A DNA stretch of 40,264 nucleotides from Candidatus Midichloriaceae bacterium. Lineage in GTDB: Bacteria > Pseudomonadota > Alphaproteobacteria > Rickettsiales > Midichloriaceae. Position numbers and translations under genes: made by a program. The number at the start of each line of letters is the position of its first letter. Position 1 is the first letter of the stretch. The stretch lies in the NCBI GenBank assembly GCA_029266655.1, contig JAQSWL010000003.1, forward strand, positions 1-40,264, in the 5' to 3' direction. A model generated the notes under the pieces. It was not told the origin of the DNA. It ran no database searches and saw nothing but the letters and a program-made list of their open reading frames with translations. Shown here one piece after another: positions 9,514-17,694 of the stretch.

Positions 9514-9739
9514 CGCGAATAATGGATAAGAGTTCCAATTAATGCTTTATAATTTAAAGCAAAAAACTCTAAAGCCGCCACTGCGAATGCGGTATGCCGC
9601 ATGCGGCAGTCCAGTTCTTCTTTGTTATTTTCTGGATTGCCACGTCTCTAAGTGGGCTCCTCGCAATGACACTCGTTATATTTCAGTTAATTAGGCATTT
9701 TTTGGCGGTGCTTTATCCATTATTCGCGTTATTTTATAA
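9503..9739. repeat. palindromic element G with perfect 27-bp inverted ends
   Basis: Bases 9503-9529 and 9713-9739 are perfect reverse complements; the inner part of the arm is AACGCGAATAATGGATAA. The inside contains the 14-bp palindrome TGCCGCATGCGGCA (about 9596-9609) and the segment CTGGATTGCCACG...CTCCTCGCAATGAC, which resembles a dispersed motif seen in many rickettsial genomes. The left arm supplies the stop codon of mfd. A 20-bp fragment of element E (AATACTGAATCCATTAATCA) lies just to the right at 9748-9767. Confidence 0.85.
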
Positions 9740-9770
9740 ATCAATCGAATACTGAATCCATTAATCAATG

Positions 9771-9995
9771 CTATTTCTCCACCCATTGATCACCTTCTTT
9801 ATGATATTTCTTCTTGACCGCTGCCCATGCCACTTTATGCGCTACTTGCTCTCGAGATTGCCCCCCTTTTCTACCATCTATATCCTTATATTCTGCCCAA
9901 GCACTATTAAAAGCCGATCTATAAATATCTTGCGCATGCTCAGGTAAGTGGCTTGTAACAGATGATGGTAAGTCTGAATTAGTTCTATATGGCAT
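9771..9995 (-). CDS. chaB: ChaB family protein
   Basis: The 74-aa protein matches the ChaB fold over its whole length: LPSSVTSHLPEHAQDIYRSA followed by FNSAWAEY and HKVAWAAVKKKY. ChaB was named as a cation transport regulator in E. coli; the biochemical role is poorly defined, and homologues often sit with stress genes. It starts only 6 bp after the stop of the 506-aa membrane protein gene, so the two are probably one transcript. The family call is firm and the function is uncertain. Confidence 0.88.
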   Translation of the reverse strand: MPYRTNSDLPSSVTSHLPEHAQDIYRSAFNSAWAEYKDIDGRKGGQSREQVAHKVAWAAVKKKYHKEGDQWVEK

Positions 9996-10001
9996 ACTAC
10001 A

Positions 10002-11522
10002 TTACTTTTTTGGTTTGTTAATATTCAAGTATTTATACAAAAGCCTACACGAGCGTGGCAGGATAAAAGCAGAAGCCACAGAAACAACTAAGGTTACGTA
10101 TATCATTAAATGCTCTGAATCTATGGACACCCAACCTCTTTTTGGCAAAATGTTAATCAACGCAACTCCAATTCCAACAAATGCCGACATTAATAAAGTT
10201 GTGATAGATAAAGTCAGTGCTTTGTTAGTATCCATTATGCGTAAAGAGTCTTGGGTTTTAGGGCCTCCAGGCACGCCAGGTAAAGAGATAAATATTGCAC
10301 TCATTATAAAACTTATGGTGGCTTCTTTATCTATAAAGCCATAAGCCCTTTCAGTAAGTACGGCGTTTACACCCGCTGTTGTTAAAACAGCCAAAGCTGC
10401 AGGTACTATTCCTGTTGGTATACCAAAACTCATAAGAGTTTGCCTTATATACATAGTTCCAACACCGCTGAATGCCACAGCAGCTAAAAATGCTAGAGCG
10501 GTAAAAATAAAATTTATTACTCCTGCTACTAATAAGTTAAAATTCCCCCCTTGCTGCATCATAGCTGCAGACCATTTTTTTAGCTCTTCTTTTTGTTCAT
10601 TAGTAAGCCCTTTAACATTATTGCCTCCCTTATCCGTTACCTGCTGATCAAGCACATTTTTTATCTCTGCTTTTGTAGATGCATTCAATGTTTCGAGATT
10701 TGGCAATTGATCATTTGTTACAATTGACTCTAAGCAGCTTTCATTACTACTTTGATTACGCCACTTTAATATTTCAGGCTCACACTCTAGCAATATCCTT
10801 ATAATCTTATCGTTATGGAGTTCTGAGGCCTTTTGTAAAAGCAACGCGCCTAACAAGCCATGTTTGATCTCCGATGAATTGGAAACACAAGAAAATTCTT
10901 CCCATGTAACAATGCTATTCAATTTTATGCGAGCATTGGCATGCTTTAATAACACTTCACACATCTCTATGTACCTAAGATCTAAACTAAGCAATAATGT
11001 CTCCAACAAAGGTTGAAGAATATAAGTCCTCTTCAAAGAACTTTCTAATGGGCAAAAAACTATAATTCTTTCTTGAAGATTAATTTTTGTTAATAAGTCT
11101 TTCACTGTATCGTGTCTATTATTGTACACTGCCACAGCAAATGCTACAGCCCAAATTGGTCCTGCAATCGTATACTGATTGCGAGTAGTTAATATACAAT
11201 AAGAGTTGTCTTTTTCCATGCTAACGCTTGCTATTGCTTCGCCAACGTTACTGGCTATTTTTCTAACTATGTCTTCTGCAGCAGGGTCGTTGTACCAACA
11301 TGCAAAAAGTCCTACACTGCTACTATATTCTTTTCCGTGTTTTAGCAGCACAGGCAAACCCTTAACCCTTTTTATCACAGCCAGCCTGTGCTTGTGCAAG
11401 GCTTTTACAATGCCCTCTATCTCTTTAACATGTTTACTTTTTGCTTCCAAAGTGATAGAAGCCGCGCTTCCTGCTAAGGCAGCTTCAGAATTTTGAGTAG
11501 CAACGTCGATTTGATCTTTCAT
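10002..11522 (-). CDS. orphan 506-aa protein, helical N-terminus and C-terminal membrane domain
   Basis: The N-terminal 300 residues are soluble and helical, with pieces that look like degenerate ankyrin-type helices (for example LLETLLLSLDLRYIEMCEVL and ALLLQKASELHNDKIIRILL). The C-terminal part, from about residue 330, has four or so hydrophobic segments (LLVAGVINFIFTALAFLAAV, IVPAALAVLTTAGVNAVL, ALTLSITTLLMSAFVGIGVA, LMIYVTLVVSVASAFIL), so it is a membrane anchor. The same soluble-plus-membrane layout is common among rickettsial orphan proteins. The ankyrin resemblance is weak and needs a profile search. It precedes chaB in a likely operon. Confidence 0.7.
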   Translation of the reverse strand: MKDQIDVATQNSEAALAGSAASITLEAKSKHVKEIEGIVKALHKHRLAVIKRVKGLPVLLKHGKEYSSSVGLFACWYNDPAAEDIVRKIASNVGEAIASVSMEKDNSYCILTTRNQYTIAGPIWAVAFAVAVYNNRHDTVKDLLTKINLQERIIVFCPLESSLKRTYILQPLLETLLLSLDLRYIEMCEVLLKHANARIKLNSIVTWEEFSCVSNSSEIKHGLLGALLLQKASELHNDKIIRILLECEPEILKWRNQSSNESCLESIVTNDQLPNLETLNASTKAEIKNVLDQQVTDKGGNNVKGLTNEQKEELKKWSAAMMQQGGNFNLLVAGVINFIFTALAFLAAVAFSGVGTMYIRQTLMSFGIPTGIVPAALAVLTTAGVNAVLTERAYGFIDKEATISFIMSAIFISLPGVPGGPKTQDSLRIMDTNKALTLSITTLLMSAFVGIGVALINILPKRGWVSIDSEHLMIYVTLVVSVASAFILPRSCRLLYKYLNINKPKK

Positions 11523-11543
11523 AACATACTCATCCTTAAATAT

Positions 11544-11691
11544 TAAAATTAAATTGAGGTAGTAATGCCAGATTTTGGCAAAATGCGAAGGGAAAAAGCA
11601 GTTGAATATTTTACATATTCATCAATTTTTTACCAAGTGAATTTCCAAAAAGATTAGCTTTAATGCTCTATTTATTTTGAGATTTGGTATT
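11544..11691 (-). repeat. repeat family D, copy 1 (about 148 bp)
   Basis: The right end TATTTTGAGATTTGGTAT is the family terminal inverted repeat; the left end is degenerate (AAATTGAGGTAGTAATG). The inside closely matches D copies 2 and 3: GCCAGATTTTGGCAAA, then GCGAAGGGAAAAAGCAGTTG, then AATATTTTACATATTCATCA. No coding potential. It lies between two minus-strand genes. Confidence 0.85.
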
Positions 11692-11726
11692 ACTTGCCCC
11701 CTATAATGGGCCTAGAGAATTAGGGG

Positions 11727-12170
11727 CTAAACAACCCCTTCTAGCCACGCTTTATGCCTCCTCTCGTCTTCTAATCCACGTTTAATTATCCCCTCTCCAT
11801 CGGGCCACTGATCATTACGCCCATCAATTTTCTCATAAGCTGTGTTAGTGTCTCTCTCATTATCTAACATTGCTGCGAGTATCATTTCATCTCCCATGAT
11901 ATCTGCCACTACTACCTTGCCTTTGGTAATCCACTGCTTAACCATGCTAGGACCAGTAGGTGCGGTGCCGCCATGCTTTTCGATTAGATCACTTAACTCT
12001 TCTATATGCCTTCGATGATCATCGGTAAACTCTTTCAACTTGGCCTTATATTCTTCATTATTTAGCCTGTTTATCGCTACCTCATATGCTTCAACTGCAT
12101 CATAATCTAGTTCGATCAGATCTTTTATTGCATCTATAAAATTTGCTTGAGTACCTACAAAAGTTGTCAT
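11727..12170 (-). CDS. ferritin-like DUF2383/PA2169-family protein
   Basis: The 147-aa protein is an all-helical ferritin-like bundle of the PA2169/DUF2383 family: DAIKDLIELDYDAVEAYEVA, then DDHRRHIEELSDLIEKHGG, then ERDTNTAYEKI and a final LEDERRHKAWL. The acidic and His residues at helix positions (E in LIELD, DDHRRH, DERRHK) fit possible metal ligands. Members are linked to stress or polyamine-type responses, but no activity is established. The start is placed at 12170 because GGAGGATATC lies directly upstream; a longer reading to 12185 has no support. It is probably soluble in the cytoplasm. Confidence 0.82.
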   Translation of the reverse strand: MTTFVGTQANFIDAIKDLIELDYDAVEAYEVAINRLNNEEYKAKLKEFTDDHRRHIEELSDLIEKHGGTAPTGPSMVKQWITKGKVVVADIMGDEMILAAMLDNERDTNTAYEKIDGRNDQWPDGEGIIKRGLEDERRHKAWLEGVV

Positions 12171-12255
12171 GATATCCTCCATCAATTAAATACCTAAGCT
12201 ATATGGGCCTATAACTTTTGTTTACCGGCCCATAATGCTTCAACTGTTTATTTAT

Positions 12256-12630
12256 CTATTTTTTCGCCTCAGAGTAATGACATGCTGTTGCTCCGGTTGC
12301 AGTGGCTGTAAAAACTACTACGTAATTTCTATCTATTAACATAGGGCCACATTTATTGTATATGGAAGGCATGTTAACCTTCCCTAACACTGAAAACGTA
12401 TTATCTTCAGGGAAAACATCGTGCGATATTTCTACCCTCTTTTTCTCACCGTGTTTTAGGATATATTTTACATCCCATTTACTAGGTAGGACTGTGCCTT
12501 CTCCGGGTCCGAAGATAACTTCGAGCTCTTTCTTATTATCGTTTACAACCTCAACTGTAGCCGCACTTGCAGACGCAGCCAATAGGCTTGATATTAATAA
12601 AATCCCGCCTATCTTGACCATCTTTTTCAT
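12256..12630 (-). CDS. small exported protein with signal peptide, unknown function
   Basis: The start at 12630 is chosen because AGGAGGAAGT precedes it and a clean signal peptide follows (MKKMVKIGGILLISSLLAAS, cleavage after ASASA). The mature protein is about 100 residues and beta-rich, with two cysteines (NKCGPM and ATACHY) that could form a disulfide in the periplasm. The sequence EVVNDNKKELEVIFGPGEGT is not one I recognise. A longer frame to 12747 reads back through repeat B and is not likely to be translated. It is followed, 85 bp downstream, by the ferritin-like gene, perhaps a stress locus. Confidence 0.75.
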   Translation of the reverse strand: MKKMVKIGGILLISSLLAASASAATVEVVNDNKKELEVIFGPGEGTVLPSKWDVKYILKHGEKKRVEISHDVFPEDNTFSVLGKVNMPSIYNKCGPMLIDRNYVVVFTATATGATACHYSEAKK

Positions 12631-12670
12631 ACTTCCTCCTCTAATAAAGTAAAATAAAACATCAGCTCTG

Positions 12671-12779
12671 CTATAGCTAAAGCATTTTAATTTGAATATA
12701 GGAGCGAGGAACGAAATATAGTAAACTCTACATGAGTGATCGAGCAACGCGTAGTCAAATTATAAAGGCTTAGCTATAT
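12671..12779 (-). repeat. repeat family B, copy 1
   Basis: On the minus strand, TATAGCTAAGCCTTTATAAT opens the repeat, and the inside (ACGCGTTGCTCGATCACTCA, then TTCGTTCCTCGCTCCTATAT) matches 37127-37220 almost base for base. The left and right edges are inverted (TATAGCTAA and TTAGCTATA), so this is another palindromic element. It lies just upstream of the exported protein gene and may carry or separate its promoter. Confidence 0.85.
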
Positions 12780-12864
12780 TCTTTCATATATTAAGAGTTG
12801 ATCTAGTTACGACCCTATCATAAACAACCTCACGCGCTAGTTGAAAAGCTTAGCATAATTCTAC

Positions 12865-12893
12865 TTGTGGTTTTATTGAGTTGATGATATAAT
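12865..12893 (+). promoter_or_regulatory. sigma70 promoter of the XRE-receiver regulator gene
   Basis: TTGTGG (12865-12870) and a perfect TATAAT (12888-12893) are 17 nt apart. Initiation near 12900 would give a 5' leader of about 220 nt that contains a whole 144-bp palindromic element before the ATG at 13119. Confidence 0.6.
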
Positions 12894-12952
12894 ATAAACA
12901 TCTGCAGGAAACCGTTATTGCAACTCATTGGTTAATTATCTCAAATAATATT

Positions 12953-13096
12953 AGACTTCTTGCAAAACCCGCTTCTGGTAGCAAAATGCTAGAAGATTTT
13001 GGCGCACAGGACCGGAGTGTATTAAATATACATGAGGATCCGAGCACGAAATCGACGCAGCAGGTTGCAGCAGAAGTAGGGTTATGCAAGAAGTCT
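12953..13096 (+). repeat. 144-bp RPE-like palindromic element, copy 2, intergenic
   Basis: The ends are AGACTTCTTGCA and TGCAAGAAGTCT in inverted order, and the core GACCGGAGTGTATTAAATAT is identical to the other copies. Although outside a gene, it still has no stop in the frame used by the coding copies (peptide LLAKPASGSKM...DRSVLNIHED). It is not in phase with the downstream gene, which starts at 13119. Length is exactly 144 bp as in the coding copies. Confidence 0.92.
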
Positions 13097-13118
13097 ATTG
13101 AGTAAGGAGGGCATTTGC

Positions 13119-13823
13119 ATGAATACGCAAGAACAAGATGTATATATTGGTAACAGCATACGCTGTCTTCGGAAAAAGATGCAACTTAGTTTAAAATCTT
13201 TGGCGCAAAAACTGAACGTCTCAATACAGCAATTACAAAAGTATGAGACAGCAAAAAATAAGGTTTCAGCTAGTCTTTTATATGAAATATCGAAGATTTT
13301 TGAAGTGCCGGTTGCACGTTTTTTTCAAAATCTTGAACTAACCGATATAAGTCAGCATAACTGCGGGTTTAACATATTGCTGATCGAAGATGATATTAAT
13401 GACGAGTTAATAATACGAAAAGCTATAACTGATTTTCCAGAAAAGACTAACCTTTACTGTGTAAAAGATGGCGAAAAAGCATTAGAGTTTTTCTGCAATC
13501 TTCATAATGCAGCTTGTCGCGGCTGCATTCAACCAGACATAGTCTTGGTTGAGTTAAATCTTGCCAAGACAGATGGGCTATCTATCTTAAGAAATATCAA
13601 GAGGGATAGACAATTAAACTCTACGCCAGTAGTGCTACTAGCAGATAGAGAAAATACAGAGGATATGAATTTATCCTATAATCTCTATGCAGGTGGGTTA
13701 GTTGTAAAATCTTGTTCTGCAGAGGGCTTAAAAACTCAAGTACATAATTTGCTAAGTTATTGGACACAATTAGTAACATTACCTAAGCAACACCATTTAA
13801 CCGAGGTTACCTCTCACCAATAA
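13119..13823 (+). CDS. XRE-type HTH fused to a degenerate response-regulator receiver domain
   Basis: The 234-aa protein has an N-terminal Cro/CI helix-turn-helix (residues 10-70, LKSLAQKLNVSIQQLQKYE) and a receiver-like domain (85-205). The acidic pocket is present (LLIEDD, E90-D92) and Lys-197 is kept (VVKS). The phosphoacceptor Asp is replaced by Glu-145 (IVLVELNLAKTDG), and the usual Thr/Ser is Ala-175. It therefore probably cannot be phosphorylated in the normal way; Glu may mimic the active state. The start at 13119 follows AAGGAGG; the ORF from 13098 is less likely. fliK starts 59 bp after its end, so it may control or be expressed with hook genes (inference). Confidence 0.88.
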   Translation: MNTQEQDVYIGNSIRCLRKKMQLSLKSLAQKLNVSIQQLQKYETAKNKVSASLLYEISKIFEVPVARFFQNLELTDISQHNCGFNILLIEDDINDELIIRKAITDFPEKTNLYCVKDGEKALEFFCNLHNAACRGCIQPDIVLVELNLAKTDGLSILRNIKRDRQLNSTPVVLLADRENTEDMNLSYNLYAGGLVVKSCSAEGLKTQVHNLLSYWTQLVTLPKQHHLTEVTSHQ

Positions 13824-13882
13824 TATTATAAATATGGCACGTTAATTGCTTATATTATGCAGTTATTTAATGTAGTGAACGT

Positions 13883-15403
13883 ATGCTTGGCGTTACATCC
13901 CAGGGATTAAGCAATTCCGCTGACCTAACCTTTTCTTCTTTAGAAGAGGAAGAGCTGCTTGACCAAAATTTTGCCGCCGAATTATCTTCAGCTTTGCTGC
14001 CTAGCGCTCCAATCCAAACAACCGAGCCTTCTAAAATTGCTGATGAGGCTGATATAATAAGTAGTAAAATACCAATAGATAAAAAGGCACCATTAATAAG
14101 CACTTATGAAAATGAAATCCCTTCTAATGAAGTAAAGAACTTTGCCCCCACGCCTTCTATTACTTTACAGCTTGCTGAAGTTTCACATCATCCAGAGCAA
14201 ATAACTGAGGCTATAACTAACACTCCATATACAGAAGTTCTCTATGCAGAAAACGAACCGGTCATTCATGAAGTTAAACATTGTAATAAGGAAGAGGATA
14301 AAATTGCTCTTAATCCAACACAAGAGATTAGCGAAACAGGCTTAGACTTGGAGATAGATTTGCTAATGCATACTAATTTAAATATAGAAAAAGAGGAAAG
14401 GGTAAGCAATGTTCAAGATTCCATAGAAGAACCCTTAAGTGACCAAAAGATAGAAGCCTATGTAAACCCTTTAATTAAACTAGAACAACCTTTCGTCATA
14501 TCTTCTGAAAACAAAATTATTGCTGCAGAATCCTTTCAGGATGCGATTAAGACAACTGATAACCATGAAAAAGAGTTATCATCAGTAGATTTAACAAAAT
14601 TAACAAATGCAATTCCTGCGAGCCAAGAAGTTAATGCCTCAATAAAAAGCATTACACCTGAAATTCAGCTAGCAGGATCAGCTCCTTCGGCCTTTACCGA
14701 GCAACCAAGAAGCAAACCTAATATTAAAAATACTAATGTAAAAGACCAAGATTTTTCAAAAATTTTACATCTTGAATCAATCTCATCACCTGATCTCAGC
14801 TCACAACCAGAAAAGGCAGGTGCACTTAAAACTATAGATTTTGAAAGTAGGAATCAACCAGTAGAAGCCCCTGCACCCATATTATCTGAAGTTGAAGCAC
14901 CAATAAACAATGTTAATAGTATAACCACAACGCTGCCAGCACCGCTTATTGATCAACAACATAATACTTATTCTTTTATAAAACAGCAAAACGAAGCGCA
15001 CGTGTTGGAGCAAATTAAATTTCAAGTCAGCAAAGCAATAACTCAAGATCAGCAGTTGATAAAATTTAAGTTAATGCCAGAAGATTTAGGAGAAATAGAG
15101 GTACACTTCGAAACAAACACTACAACTGGCCATACTAATATTTCTTTCTTCATCGAGCGCTATCAAACATTAGATATAATAGGAAAAATTGGCGATCAAA
15201 TTCAAGCCAGTTTTACAGATAGCGGATTTGAAGCTGGAAGCTTTAGTTTAAATTTTGGAATGCAGGATAAGAGTAATCAAGAGGATAATAGCTCGCAGCC
15301 AACGCCTGCAAGCATAAAGCCTGAGCTTACATCAGCCACCTCTAAAACAGCAAATACTTTTTATATGGGCACAAGCTCAGAAGCAATTAATATCTTGGTG
15401 TAA
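13883..15403 (+). CDS. fliK: flagellar hook-length control protein FliK
   Basis: FliK measures hook length and switches export specificity of the flagellar type III system. The first 360 residues are low-complexity and rich in Glu, Ser, Pro and Thr, as is usual for the ruler part. The C-terminal Flg_hook domain spans about residues 370-470, with LEQIKFQVSKAI, then LIKFKLMPEDLGEIEVHFE, and IGDQIQASFTDSGFEAGSFS, matching the L-x-P-x-x-L-G-x-[IV]-x-V pattern. The 506-aa length is within family range. flgD follows after 2 bp, so the pair is an operon. The assignment rests on the C-terminal domain and the neighbour. Confidence 0.85.
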   Translation: MLGVTSQGLSNSADLTFSSLEEEELLDQNFAAELSSALLPSAPIQTTEPSKIADEADIISSKIPIDKKAPLISTYENEIPSNEVKNFAPTPSITLQLAEVSHHPEQITEAITNTPYTEVLYAENEPVIHEVKHCNKEEDKIALNPTQEISETGLDLEIDLLMHTNLNIEKEERVSNVQDSIEEPLSDQKIEAYVNPLIKLEQPFVISSENKIIAAESFQDAIKTTDNHEKELSSVDLTKLTNAIPASQEVNASIKSITPEIQLAGSAPSAFTEQPRSKPNIKNTNVKDQDFSKILHLESISSPDLSSQPEKAGALKTIDFESRNQPVEAPAPILSEVEAPINNVNSITTTLPAPLIDQQHNTYSFIKQQNEAHVLEQIKFQVSKAITQDQQLIKFKLMPEDLGEIEVHFETNTTTGHTNISFFIERYQTLDIIGKIGDQIQASFTDSGFEAGSFSLNFGMQDKSNQEDNSSQPTPASIKPELTSATSKTANTFYMGTSSEAINILV

Positions 15404-15405
15404 AT

Positions 15406-16236
15406 ATGACATATTTTGGAGAAGTTTTAAAAGGTTCACTAGCAGATATCTCAAGACCAGAAAGCTCAAAAGGCTCAGCCTTCAAAGGCGAAGAAAGCGC
15501 AGTCGACAGAGTTAAGCGTCAAAAAAATGAATTCTTTACTTTGCTTACTACACAGCTGCAACACCAAGACCCTACAGACCCAATGGATACAAATGAAATA
15601 ACAGCCCAAATGTTTGCCATTAATAATGTAGAGCAGCAATTGGTAACTAATCAACATTTAGAAGAAATAAAGGGTTACTTTAGTGCCAATCAAAATGCTA
15701 CATATTTAAATTATATTGGTAAAATCATTGACTATATAGGCGATAAAGTTTTAGTAGAAGGCGCCAAAGGCAAATTCGATTATGAAATTTTAGAACCAGT
15801 AGTAAGCGCGAAAATTCTGATAAGGAATGAAGGCGGCGTTGTCGTGCACGCACAAGAGGTAGATAAGAAAACCGGAGAAAATAGCTTCACATGGGAAAAA
15901 CCCTCACATTGGCCTGACGGTGTTTATACCTTTGCCGTAGAAGCGCTAAAAGAAGATGCTAGTAAAGCACAGGTAAAGCTCCAAGGATCTGGAAAAGTAG
16001 ATTCGATTATTAGCAAAGAAGGTGGACAATTTTTTGATGTAAATGGGCTAGTTCTACCTATAGAAGGAGTACTTAAGGTTAAGGATGGATCCTCTTCTAT
16101 AAGAGCTTCTATATCTGCTATTAACTCTAAAATTGATCAATTAAGTTCCCCTATAGAATCCACTATGGGTGGAAGCCCAAATTTTTCCGACCCTAACCTA
16201 GTAGGCGCAATAAGTAATTTACTGCAAGGGAAATAA
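15406..16236 (+). CDS. flgD: flagellar hook-capping protein FlgD
   Basis: FlgD caps the growing hook and helps FlgE subunits assemble. The N-terminal signature is clear: KNEFFTLLTTQLQHQDPTDP, followed by MDTNEITAQMFAINNVEQQL (residues 41-80). The middle part (residues 110-225) fits the FlgD tudor/FnIII-like capping domain with SFTWEKPSHWPDGVYTFAVE. At 276 aa it is of ordinary length. It is probably exported by the flagellar type III apparatus. It begins 2 bp after fliK. No other flagellar genes are in the window, as expected for the scattered flagellar loci of Rickettsiales. Confidence 0.93.
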   Translation: MTYFGEVLKGSLADISRPESSKGSAFKGEESAVDRVKRQKNEFFTLLTTQLQHQDPTDPMDTNEITAQMFAINNVEQQLVTNQHLEEIKGYFSANQNATYLNYIGKIIDYIGDKVLVEGAKGKFDYEILEPVVSAKILIRNEGGVVVHAQEVDKKTGENSFTWEKPSHWPDGVYTFAVEALKEDASKAQVKLQGSGKVDSIISKEGGQFFDVNGLVLPIEGVLKVKDGSSSIRASISAINSKIDQLSSPIESTMGGSPNFSDPNLVGAISNLLQGK

Positions 16237-16273
16237 AGGATAGCTAAGCTTTACCACTAGGATTTTATAAGTT

Positions 16274-17656
16274 ATGTATAAAAGAAAAAATGCTATGGGA
16301 ATTATGCAGAACCTCAAAGTCCATCCGTCTATAATTTTTCTAGTGTTAGCAATATGCAATTGGTTTATTGCATTCCCAGGTTTTTTAACAGCAGATAGCT
16401 GGGGGCAATATGTTGAGTCTCATAACTTAAATTTTAGCAACCATCATCCCGCCAGCATGAGCATTTTATGGCACTATGTTAATAAAATTTGGGATGGATC
16501 TCCCATTATGCTTTTAATCAGCTTATCGCTTTTGTGGTTAAGTAGCTTTTTATTTTATCTCAAGGCTCGTTCAGAAAAAATAAAATTTTCATGGGTATAT
16601 TTTGTTATCCCTTTTACTCCAGCAATTTTGGGAACCTCAGCAATCATATGGAAAGATGTTATATTTGCTCATCTTATATTGATTGCGGTTTCATTATGCT
16701 ATTTTTACTCTAATCGTTCAACCAGTAGATCGTACCAGGTACTCATCTTTTTAATCTGTTTAGCCTTGATTTTCCTTGGCAGCAGCATGAAATTTCAAGC
16801 CCGATTTATAGTGATATTTTTATTCCTGATTTTAGCATATGCAATTTTTCAATTCAGCTTTAAGAACGCTTTGCTTGCAGCATTTATTTCTACCGCAATA
16901 TTTGCTTCTTTTTATATTGGGCTAAATCATATAAACAATGTAAAAGATACGGGCTCACAGCAATTACGCCAATTTTTTGATATAGCCGGAATTAGCGTAT
17001 GTAAGAACAAAGACTTATTCCCAGAATATGTAAGACGTAACGAATTATATTCTTTTGAAAAAGTAAAAGAATACTATGAGCCTGCTTATGTTAACCCTTA
17101 TACCAACCCAGCTTTTGGTGATTCTTATATATATCCTGCAACTCTTAATGTCGAGCATCTGGCAGAATTGGAAAAGTCTTTTTATAGCAGCGCCCTTTTG
17201 AACCCACATTGCTATATTCTGCATAGGCTTAGGGTTTTTCATTTTTTAATAAAAAACAAATCTCCTAACTTTAAAAATTTTGGAAGCTATTCCTTGCCAT
17301 TAGAATTAAAGACAAAATTAAATTATGAAGATACTTTTTATCACAACTATATAAATCCATATATTCAATTGTTTAGCCTCCTTACAAGGGGATATATATT
17401 CATAATTTTGGATATAATTTTTGCTATTGTTTTATATAAAAAGTTTAAGCTTAATGGATCCTCACAAAACCAATGCGAAATTTTTTATGCTCTTTTATTG
17501 TTAACCAACCTTGCTTTTTACCTAACTTTATTTTTCACTGTAATAGCTACCGACAATCGCTATCTTTATTATTCAAAACTCATTACATCATTCCTCATCC
17601 CTATTTTTCTTCAAAAAGGTAAGGAGCAATGTAAAACCATAGGTAAAGCAGAATAA
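16274..17656 (+). CDS. polytopic membrane protein, glycosyltransferase-C-like (DUF6020-type)
   Basis: The 460-aa protein has about ten hydrophobic segments. Near the N-terminus is FPGFLTADSWGQYVE and SNHHPASMSILWHYV; an acidic residue in the first loop followed by an N-H-H-P motif is typical of large membrane glycosyltransferases and DUF6020 proteins. A long loop of about 120 residues (230-345) is probably periplasmic. The start could be the ATG at 16274 or the one at 16289. The TAA stop touches the mini-palindrome at 17656-17689, which separates it from the convergent phaC. It may act in surface-polysaccharide building, but this is only inference. Confidence 0.7.
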   Translation: MYKRKNAMGIMQNLKVHPSIIFLVLAICNWFIAFPGFLTADSWGQYVESHNLNFSNHHPASMSILWHYVNKIWDGSPIMLLISLSLLWLSSFLFYLKARSEKIKFSWVYFVIPFTPAILGTSAIIWKDVIFAHLILIAVSLCYFYSNRSTSRSYQVLIFLICLALIFLGSSMKFQARFIVIFLFLILAYAIFQFSFKNALLAAFISTAIFASFYIGLNHINNVKDTGSQQLRQFFDIAGISVCKNKDLFPEYVRRNELYSFEKVKEYYEPAYVNPYTNPAFGDSYIYPATLNVEHLAELEKSFYSSALLNPHCYILHRLRVFHFLIKNKSPNFKNFGSYSLPLELKTKLNYEDTFYHNYINPYIQLFSLLTRGYIFIILDIIFAIVLYKKFKLNGSSQNQCEIFYALLLLTNLAFYLTLFFTVIATDNRYLYYSKLITSFLIPIFLQKGKEQCKTIGKAE

Positions 17657-17689
17657 TACCAAATCTCAAAATAAATAGAGATTTGGTAT
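17656..17689. terminator. mini-palindrome of repeat family D acting between convergent genes
   Basis: ATACCAAATCTC and GAGATTTGGTAT form a perfect 12-bp stem with a 10-nt loop. This is the family D terminal repeat with the inside deleted. It overlaps the stop of the upstream plus-strand gene by 1 bp and ends 5 bp before the stop of the minus-strand phaC, so a role as a bidirectional terminator is likely. Confidence 0.65.
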
Positions 17690-17694
17690 AATTT

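Noticed and set aside
9240-9602. 120-aa minus-strand frame at the end of mfd
   Set aside because: Most of it is antisense to mfd and the rest is inside element G.
12631-12747. Longer N-terminus for the small exported protein
   Set aside because: It would read through repeat B and bury the clear signal peptide and Shine-Dalgarno sequence at 12630.
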